From NCBI GenBank assembly GCA_037176705.1, contig CM073886.1:129176001-129240000 (forward strand): a stretch of DNA of 64,000 nt, read 5' to 3'. A program made the position numbers and the translations under genes. The notes beneath the pieces are model-generated. The model was given only the letters and a program-made list of their open reading frames with translations. It was not told where the DNA came from and did not search any database. This document shows, piece after piece, positions 56,101-64,000 of the stretch. The DNA comes from Molossus alvarezi (Eukaryota; Chordata; Mammalia; Chiroptera; Molossidae). The stretch's first letter is position 1, and the number at the start of each line of letters is the position of its first letter.

Positions 56101-58241
56101 AGCATCTACTGAAAGGCAGATTCAGATTTGGGCCAGGATGCCCTGTTTTTAGCAAGGTGAGCTGGATAGTGGACCAGATTCTGCAGAGCAACATTGCGGA
56201 GACATGAGGGGTTTGGGCTGCAACCGAGACCTCCCATTGTCTTTGTCTGGCTGACACACTCAGCACAGGATAGCATCACCCCCTGGATACGTGAAAGTCC
56301 CATTAGCACGCAGGCTATGGCATGACTCATGGAACCTGTCTTCGCGGAAAATCCGTGCTTGGAAGCAGACAGTGCAGTCCATTTCTACAACTCCGCCTCC
56401 TTCTGGTGAGAAAAACGAGGCTTTCAGATATTGTTGCTGGGTTAAAGTCGAGAAAAGAGTGGAGGCTAAGTCTTAGATCATCATTTGTCCTCTTCCTGCT
56501 GTCGCCGGGCCCAGGTGTGCTGGGATCAGCCTGCGGAGAAGGCCGTGCCCTGGGGTCGGGCTGAAGAACTGGGGTTGCCTTCTGCTGCAGCTGAAAAAAG
56601 AACGTGTCTTGGTGTGCTTTTCCTCGTTAACATTCTCCGAGAGAGGATGAAGCTTCTGCAGAGAAAACCGAGTTCCATCTGACTCCTGATTATTCTGCAG
56701 ATAACTTCATTCCCAGTTGGGAGACAAGGTAATAAGTTTGCGCAGTAAACCCCTTCTCCTTGAAGCCTCGGGTCTCCAAGCATGAATTTGTATTTTACTT
56801 TTTCTGTAATGCAGTGAGATTGGAGACTTAATTCGATCAATTACAAGGAAATAAACATAATGTGACCCAAGCTTACTAAGCAATGGTTTAAGGCGAGTAT
56901 TTAAATGGAGAAGAATTGGAATATACGTTGGGTTTTCTCTCATTTTAACTGTGTGTGTAGCCTCTTGATTTGCTTAATAACTGGGTATTTGTTTCTCAAA
57001 GTTATGCCCCCACCCCCCCTGAATGCAGTGTTAAATTATGTAGTAATGCTAATTCCGCTACTGTTCCATAAACTTCCATATCTTTCTTTTTTTGAATCTG
57101 GCAAAAGCCTCCTCCCTGGGTAATCATTCCACTTAGTCATCCTCACTTTCATACTTAAAGTTGTTACTAGATAATCTTCCAAGTAGTATTCCAGATCGTC
57201 TGGTAACCCATTAACATGCTGGGTGGTGATACAGGAATTTCTGATTTCTATTCTGGGAGACAATGGGAGTCTCCTAGATTATGCCATGGAGAATTTTTCA
57301 TAGTAGAGTTTATGTTGTAAACGTTTGAACACTCTCATTCTACTTTTACATGTGATTTCGTGTTAACGACTGACGTAAATTCAAGTCCTACAGTTTTTAA
57401 TCCTTGGCGTGCAGTTAACCGGACACAGACTGGAGAGCTGACAGCCCGTCATGTTCTCTTCTCACCCACGTCTTTCTGAGAAGAACGATAAAATGGAAAG
57501 CATTTCATAGCATTATCTCTAATAACAGGGCACTGTTAAAGCATGGGCAAGAGTAGATGAATTGAAGAGAGATTTAATGGCAAAATTGTAGGGATTTGGT
57601 GTTGATTGGATGTGTGGGTGGGGACGAGGGAAGTCAGTCAAGGTCAAAGCATAGTGAATTTGGGGTTGAAGGCTTTCCTTCTTCTAACAAAGAATACGCT
57701 TTATATCTGAATTATTTTTTATCAGTAGTAATTAGCTTTCCTGAGCATAGTTTTCCTAAGTGGCATTTAAGATATAAGACATTTTAATTATGTAATCACG
57801 TTTACAGATTGAATAATCATTTTTGAAGTGGCTTTGGTTAATGAGATTGACTCTTTTGACGTCCGGAAAATTCAGGAGTTTGTTAAAGAACCAGAGCTTG
57901 CTCAAAAAGGATCTGGAGGAAGGTGGTAAGAGTTTAGGTGAGACAAATGTTTCTGGAATGTTTAAATTTTTAAGATTTGTTGAATTTCAAATCTTTAGGA
58001 TAGACTTAGTTGTCATTTGGGTCAGAAAAATATTTTTAACCTTTAACATACTGATTTTTAGTTTATAGATTTAGAATGAACGGTTATTAATTCAAGATCC
58101 CTGTTACTTAATGAAACAGATAAGTTTCGGATTCTTCGTCACATTGTAGTGTCTTCATTACATACATGTGAAATAATTCTTTCATAATACTGGATGTGTT
58201 TTAAAGTACTGAAGTAGTGTCCTATTTGGAGAAAAATTGTT
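53176..58241. other. Intronic DNA, no SINE for about 5 kb, nothing assigned
   Basis: The longest SINE-free stretch of the intron. It contains a 97-codon ATG-started minus ORF (54,107-54,400) and an exon-like piece at 57,820-57,912 (see findings). A pyrimidine-rich part at 53,290-53,480 may be an old repeat. No PARP8 exon seen. Confidence 0.4.
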
Positions 58242-58254
58242 CATGAATAATTTT

Positions 58255-58528
58255 TTTGTTTCATTTTGTTTTTGTTAATCCTCACCTGAGTATATTTTTC
58301 CATTGTTTTCTTTTTTTTTTTTTAGAGTGCAAGTGAGGGAGGAGGGAGGGGGAGCACTAGAGGAACATCGATGTGCGAGAGACACATCGACTGGTTGCCT
58401 CCTGCACAACCCCGACTGGGCCGCGGATTGAACCTGCAGCCCAGGTGCATGCCCTTGACAGGGAATCAAACCCAAGACCCTTCAGTGAGCAGGCTGACAC
58501 TCTAACCACCGAGCCACGCCAGCCAGAG
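58255..58528 (-). mobile_element. VES-type SINE (antisense), older form
   Basis: AATCCTCACCTGAGTATATT, internal poly-T, 'aacatcgatgtgcgagagac', antisense B box GGGAATCAAACCC and 'gagccacgccagccagag'. The TSD is CATGAATAATTTT (58,242) and CATGAGTAATTTT (58,529). Confidence 0.95.
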
Positions 58529-58541
58529 CATGAGTAATTTT

Positions 58542-58769
58542 ATATTCAAAGTAAAGACACTGTATTTTTCAGCTTACACACACATTTTGAGGGTAGCATA
58601 CTAGAAATATATGTTTTTCATAAAGCATGGTGTATAGCTACTTTCAGATCATTGGGTTACCTTATATCAATTTTGCATAAACTCCTATTTCACTATCACG
58701 GTTGTTTAAGTCAGTATAGGCACCAGTCTTATTGAGCATCTTTGATGTCTCTGATACTTGACCTAGATT
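58542..58769. other. Intronic DNA, possibly the outer part of the old L1 that continues after the next SINE
   Basis: AT-rich; nothing certain. Confidence 0.4.
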
Positions 58770-58788
58770 CTCTCCAGGGTATATTTTC

Positions 58789-59058
58789 TTTTTTTTTTTT
58801 GTTTGTTTGTTTGTTTTTATCCTCACCCGAGGATATTTTTCCATTTTTTGTACAGATAGAGTGGGAGGGAGAGAGAGGAAGAGAGAGAGAGTGAGAGAAA
58901 CATCGACGTGAAGGGACACATCGAGTGGCTGCCACCCGCACGACCAACCAGGGCCAGGGACAAACTGCAACCGAAGTACGTGCCCTTAGCGGGAACTGAA
59001 CCCGGGTCTCTCCAGACCGCAGGCCAACGCTCTAACCGCTGAGCCAAACCGGCCAGGG
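58789..59058 (-). mobile_element. VES-type SINE (antisense), recent-looking
   Basis: Poly-T with (TTTG)n, ATCCTCACCCGAGGATATTT, full body and 'aaaccggccaggg'. A perfect 19-bp TSD, CTCTCCAGGGTATATTTTC, at 58,770 and 59,059. Confidence 0.97.
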
Positions 59059-59345
59059 CTCTCCAGGGTATATTTTCAAGGTGGAATTGTTGGAGTAAGA
59101 TAAACTCACCTCAGCAGTGCTTTCTCAACTGGTTGTATCACTATATTCCAGGCAGAAAGGCGGGAAGTTACCATTTTCCACATTCTTGCTGGTAATGTGT
59201 GTTAAATCACATTACTTTAATTCGTATCCACTGTTTATTAGGGAGTTGGAGGATTTTTAAAGCATTGAAAGTTTGGAACTTTATTTCTGTGACATCTCAT
59301 TCTTTTGCATATATTTTATTGGATTTTAAATATGTTTTAAAAAGT
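59059..59345 (-). mobile_element. Old L1 ORF2 3' fragment (antisense)
   Basis: 'tcaaggtggaattgttggag', 'cattcttgctggtaatgtg' and 'cattcttttgcatatatttt' follow the antisense L1 ORF2 order. The neighbouring SINE inserted at its left edge. Confidence 0.6.
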
Positions 59346-59509
59346 ATGTCTTTACGGTGTGCAAAACTTCTCATGTCTGGTATCAGTTTTTTTCAATCTG
59401 AAAAATCGTTGAATCCCCTTCCTGTCCCACTTACTAAATCTGGAGCCTTCTGATTGTAAACATGTGATGGTTAATGTCAGAAATGAGCCTACGTAACAAT
59501 GATTTTACC
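59346..59509. other. Intronic DNA, nothing assigned
   Basis: No exon or repeat recognised. Confidence 0.5.
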
Positions 59510-59705
59510 CGTTAAAAACAAGGTTTTGAGTCCAAAAGTTTTCGTTTGAATCCAGACTCTGCATGACCTTGGGCAGTTATTTAATCCCTCCAGTTTCCAC
59601 ATAGGAATAATAACTTGCTGTAATATACACACACAAATATTTAACTCAGAGCTTGGAACTGTCCCTACAATACATGGAAGCAATATCAGTATTATTACCA
59701 ATAGT
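59510..59705 (+). repeat. MIR SINE (sense)
   Basis: 'cgtttgaatccagactctgc', 'atgaccttgggcagttattt' and 'ctcagagcttggaactgtcc' are the MIR order, nearly full length. Confidence 0.85.
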
Positions 59706-61040
59706 AAGAAAAAAAGAACCAACAGTGTTCATTTTGCCAAATGCCTTATGCTTCCAGAGTGCTTTCACTTAAATAAAACATCGTTAATCTGAGCATTTCC
59801 TAATTCATATTGTTACAGTCCATTGTGATACTGGTGGAACAGAGTGATTGATTTCTGCAGTTTTCATGTACTGGTACACACGCGTCTTGCTTATGAAATC
59901 ACTTCTCAAGGGTTTCATAATTTACACAGAAACCTAGATAGCCACGTCTTTGGGTAGTCTGGTGTTACATTTGCATATATTTATGTAGCTCACTAAATCA
60001 GTATGTTCTTTGTAAACTGATATCAATTCTTTTTATACACATTTATAAGAGCATTTATTGATTTAATAAATCAGACACTTGTCAACCATGCTTTGGTGTG
60101 AACTGTTGTTTATATATAGTGTAAGCACTATAAAAAGAATATATAATTCATCATTTAATTAACATACATATATGATCAATCAGTATTTGCCTCGCATGGC
60201 CAACATCCTGCAGGAAATAAACTTTCTTTGATATATACGAGTTGTGATTGTCGCTCATGTGGTGATTCTCCTCGGGTGTTTTTGTATTTTGCAGATGTTT
60301 CAAATTTAGATTTTTTAGTTCATTTTACAGCAACAAACAGACTTGATAGAGCAACTTAGAATGCATAGTCTTTTTCTCAGAAGCAGTAGGCCAGTTCTAA
60401 AGGTTTGATTGAAATTCCTTAGTCATTAAAACTAACCTCTTAATGTCTGAGTATATTTGAGTGATTTTAAAGCTTAATCTTTGGGAGATATTCCAACGAC
60501 ATACATGGGTGTGTCCTGCTACTTTTTAGGGGACATTCAGCAAGTGTAGAGACCATACTTTTTGCCAAGATCGTCTTTTGAAAGTTGATTATATTGACTG
60601 CTTCTTTTGGACTTCAATGCACACCGATATTAATCTGCCTCTGTTTGTTCGGGTCTCTTGTTATCAGTGGGTAGTTTTTTTTAAAATTCTACTTTTGTGG
60701 AAGTAAATACATGTGTAATTATGAAATCAGATGGTACAGTTTTATTTCAACTGTATTTACCATCTTTTAACATAATCTGCTCAAACTGGTGTTTACTGAT
60801 TGCGTTTTAGACAAGTTCTCAGAGCCTGTTATGTTAATGTTTCTCTCTCTCATGTTGCCTCACTCCGCCGTCTCGCAACGGAGTCATTTCTCAAGTTCTG
60901 GTTGCATCAGTAATCAGTGTTACAGTTGCAGTGACTGTGCCATTCTGACTCTTGTATATTTTTTCTTCTATAGCTTTTTATTATTTTGCAGAGTTAAAAA
61001 TTGCCCATGAATTTTTCCATTAGCCTTTACTGACTATTTA
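59706..61040. other. Intronic AT-rich DNA, nothing assigned
   Basis: May include old L1 pieces near 59,990-60,110, not proven. No exon seen. Confidence 0.4.
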
Positions 61041-61071
61041 GTGCGTGCGTGCGTGCGTGTGTGTGTGTGTA
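61041..61071. repeat. (GTGC)n(GT)n microsatellite
   Basis: Four GTGC units grading into GT repeats. Confidence 0.95.
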
Positions 61072-62389
61072 TAATTTTTCAGTTCTTTTAGAACTTTTCT
61101 CATAGCTTTTAATAGTTTTCCCAAATGGTCAGACGCATCAAGGCAATGACCATCCTTGCCTCACCTTCCTTGTCCTAGAGGCCTCCTTGAACGCTCCTGT
61201 GTCCTTGAATCTGAACCACATTCTCTGCTGGTCTGATATGATTCTGCTGAAAAATAACACCTGCCTTGTGTCCTCTATTCTTGGACTCCATCCTTTCCTT
61301 GTTTTGTTGAAACAGAATCTTTTTGCTGCCAGAGAAAAGTTGTGTTGAAGGTCAGTCTTTTGAGTCTGGGCATGTCTAAGACATCTGTATTTGATCTCCA
61401 TTTTAATTGGTTGAGAAGGTTTGGAGGCTCTGGGTTAGAACTCGTTGTCCCTCGTAACTTTGAAGATTTTGCTCAATAACCTTGTTGTATCCAGTGCACG
61501 TGAGTACCCTCCTGGTTCAAACTCCTTTATTTGTAGCTCGTCTTTGCATCTCCGGAAGCTTTCCACAGTGCTTTTTACCCTTCAAGTCCTGAAATTTCAA
61601 GATGATGCTGTTTGGTGCGGAACTTTTTTTTTTTTTAAGTCTATTAGACTTCAGTGTTCACAGGGAAGCCTTTAGTGTGGAAGCTCCCGTCCTCCGAGGA
61701 AATTATCTTATATGTGCCTCTGACAACGTTTGTCATCTTCTGTGACTCCCTTTTCCGAGTCTGCCGTTGAGCTTCCTGTAATAAGCCCGTTTCTTTGTCC
61801 TTCTTCATATTTTCCATGTCATCATCTCTTTGCTTTGCTTTTCCAAGGTTTCCCCAAAGTCACCATCCAGCCCTGGTGTTAAATTCTCAATTGTTAGGGT
61901 GATACTTTAAATTTCCCAGGGTTTGCTCTTATTTAATTTTTTTTTTCTTTTTTCTTTTCCTCTTGAACCTCAGGAAACCTTTTGTTATTGTTTTCCGTAC
62001 GGGATGTTCTCTGCCTGTCTGCATCTCTGTCAGTTTAAATGCCCTCCCCTCCCTCTGCTGTTCCCGTCTTCTCCCGGTTGCCTCTCTTCTGTGTTGCTTC
62101 TCCTCCATGGTGTTGGAGGCTCTCCCACACCCTGGTCATCTTTCCCCGGCCCTTTGCTGTTACAGGGAAGGCACGGGAAACAGGGACATCGAGGTCAGTG
62201 TCATGGCAGAAGGCAGTGATCTAGTACAGTGACCACAGGGCATAGAGGACTGTGCCGTCTCAGGATTCATCCAAAAATGCACCTCTTCCCTCAAAGTATG
62301 CCTGGTATCCGTAAGCCCCACTACTGCTGCAAAAAAGAAAAATAAGAGACACAGACAGGTCAAGAGACCAAAAGAGACATGGACCAAAA
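61072..62389. other. Intronic DNA; probable unclassified old repeat at 61,440-61,860
   Basis: 'ctggaagctttccac'-type and 'ctgaaatttcaagatgatgc' blocks with repeated pyrimidine-rich segments look like a common old mammalian repeat, family not recalled with certainty. No exon seen. Confidence 0.35.
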
Positions 62390-62400
62390 CTCAAAGATGG

Positions 62401-62613
62401 GCCCGGCTGGTGTGGCTCAGTGGTTTAGTGTCGACCCTGCACCAAGAGGTCAGGGCACATGCCCAGGTTGTGGGCCAAATCCTCAGTGAGGGGCTACAGG
62501 AGGCGGCCAGTCGATGTTCTCTCTCATCCAAGTTTCTGTCTCTCCCTCCCGCTCCCTTTCTCTCTCTCTAAAAATCAATTAAAATTTTTTTTAAAAATGG
62601 TTTAAAAAAAAAG
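62401..62613 (+). mobile_element. VES-type SINE, second form (sense), B box deleted
   Basis: GCCCGGCTGGTGTGGCTCAG head, then 'caccaagaggtcagggcaca', so the B box stretch is lost. Tail of CTCTCTAAAAATCAATTAAA type followed by A runs. The TSD is TCAAAGATGG at 62,391 and 62,614. Confidence 0.94.
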
Positions 62614-62623
62614 TCAAAGATGG

Positions 62624-63514
62624 ACGGATTGATAAGGGTGTGTGTCTGCAGGAGTGGGGGTGGAAGGTGGAGAGAGATTTAGAGAATGAATAAATGACGA
62701 CGAGAATGTGTATTCAGGATGTCTGTGAAATGAATTCAGTGATCTGTATTAAGGAGAAGCTTTGGCAGATTTTGGCCAGAAAAAAATACAAAGGAAAATT
62801 GTGGGGTTAATTATATGTTTTTATTGTATTATGTCATTATTCCCGCACGGTCCTTCCGCAGTCATTTAAGGTGGTGGAATGAGCACCGCCGGCCAGCCCG
62901 CGCCTCACCTGCACATGTCAGCTGCTGCTGTCGCCGGGACGTCCATTTGTATGTCTGGTCCAACCTGATGAACCAGAAGCAGAAATTGACTGTGTTTTGT
63001 AATTCCAAGGATCTTGGCTTCGATTCTATCTTCTGCTTTTCGTCTCTATTTTGGGATGATTTATGAGACCGTGGTTGCTGCTGCCTTAGAACTTTATCAG
63101 CAATAGTAGCAGAGAAGGACTCACATGCTTGTATTTATGTGCTTCTTAAAGGGGAATCTTTCGTGTAGAAGAACCAGAGACTGGAATGGGTTCAACACCC
63201 AGCGGGACCGGGTTCACACTGTTTTGTGATTCTCATTCCCGGCTGAGTCCTTGGTTCTGGTGGGAACTTGCCAGAGGAGGATGAGACATAGCTTATGTTG
63301 TGCATGTGTGTGCCTTCCCCGCGTGGATTCTCTCGGCTCCTCTCCCTTTTCGGAGCATCAGTGTTCAAGTGACAGATTGAGCAATGTGACTCCGCTCTTG
63401 ACTTCTTTTACAAGAACGTTACTACTGTGCTTCCATGTCTGCTTCCTATGTATTTGATTATATCCAAGAGGTTCTGGTTGGAATGACTCAACCCATCTAC
63501 CTCTGTATTACATA
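62624..63514. other. Intronic DNA, nothing assigned
   Basis: No exon or repeat recognised. Confidence 0.5.
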
Positions 63515-63575
63515 TTCACACACACACGCATTCATACGTGCGTGGGTGTGTGCATACACTCACACGTACATGTGA
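63515..63575. repeat. CA/TG alternating low-complexity tract
   Basis: ACACACACACGC, then CGTGCGTGGGTGTGTGC, then ACTCACACGTACATGTG. Alternating purine-pyrimidine with inverted CA and TG blocks. Confidence 0.85.
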
Positions 63576-64000
63576 GCTCGTTCCTAGCCTCAGCGTATGT
63601 TAGCTCGTGCAGCTGCGCACGTGAATCGTCCTTGTCCCCGGTCACCTGCGAGGTGGCATTTGCTCCCCGCTCTGGGGAGCTCCGGGATCTGATGACGAGC
63701 CCCTCTCTCACGCTCTCCTCTGCAGAGACGGCAGCCTCCTGTTGCAGAACTAACTCGTTTCAGACATTATGTCTGTTAGACATCGATTCCTGCCCTTTAC
63801 ACGCAAAGAGAAAACTATTACTGTTTACGAGATCCCCTTGGTGGAAATGAGTGGCCTCCGTCCAGGGCTACAAGCGAATTAGTTCAGCGCAGTCCAGGTG
63901 CTTGTCCCTCTGGCCCAGCCCCCCGCCCCCAGCCTGGTGGAGCCCTGGCCGGCTGTGGGACCCGCATCTGGCCTCGGGGACATGGGGGAGGAGGTCACCG
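63576..64000. other. Intronic DNA to the window end, GC-rich at the end
   Basis: No exon recognised. The last 150 bases are GC-rich and include a string resembling a SINE head at 63,943 that does not continue as a SINE. Confidence 0.45.

Larger units (their letters stand above)
25839..64000 (+). other. PARP8: PARP8 intron 2 (partial; runs beyond the window)
   Basis: I searched by eye for exon 3, which should encode a Ser-Val-Ser-Tyr-Ser-Val-His-Val-Ser-Glu-Asp type sequence in phase 2, and found none. The remaining 38 kb is therefore taken as intron. PARP8 is a gene of well over 100 kb in other mammals, so a long second intron is plausible. Entries below describe its content. Confidence 0.7.

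Noticed and set aside
63943..63960. GCCCTGGCCGGCTGTGGG as a SINE head
   Set aside because: The sequence does not continue with an A box or any SINE body.
1..64000. CRISPR arrays, operons, prophage or other prokaryotic systems
   Set aside because: The DNA is clearly a mammalian chromosome with spliced exons, CpG island and SINE/LINE content; the tandem units seen are microsatellites or single duplications.

Overview
The window is nuclear DNA from a mammal, most likely a yangochiropteran (micro)bat. The evidence is about twenty copies of the bat tRNA-derived VES-type SINEs. One form has a tail reading like ATCCTCACCCGAGGACATTTTT on the + strand when antisense; the other begins GGCTGGTGTGGCTCAGTGG and ends in CTCTCTAAAATCAATAAAA. 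Most copies have A-tails and clear target-site duplications (TSDs). The species cannot be fixed by reading alone.

Layout. Positions 1 to about 24,180 are intergenic: AT-rich DNA with old repeats (MER5A-like, L2, MIR, old L1, an ERVL-like internal fragment), a younger L1 with a classic 5' inversion, six SINEs and a truncated 5S rRNA copy. A strong CpG island lies at about 24,200-25,760. It carries the start of the only protein gene recognised here, PARP8 (mono-ADP-ribosyltransferase, ARTD16), on the + strand. Coding exon 1 is 24,834-24,924, intron 1 is 859 bp, and exon 2 is 25,784-25,838. From 25,839 to the window end I see no further PARP8 exon, so about 38 kb reads as the first part of a very long intron 2. 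That intron holds 15 SINEs (11 antisense to the gene, 4 sense), two Tigger DNA-transposon remnants, L1, L2 and MIR fragments, and several homopolymer and microsatellite tracts.

How it works together. The CpG island is the probable PARP8 promoter and 5' UTR. It contains one upstream ORF ending 30 nt before the main start, an open in-frame 5' extension, an acceptor-like tract just before the ATG, and a nearly perfect RFX X-box in intron 1. The rest is mobile-element history. I found no new gene system. The observations most worth checking are the PARP8 5'-end structure, possible alternative N-termini, and the splice-acceptor-like strings in antisense SINEs.
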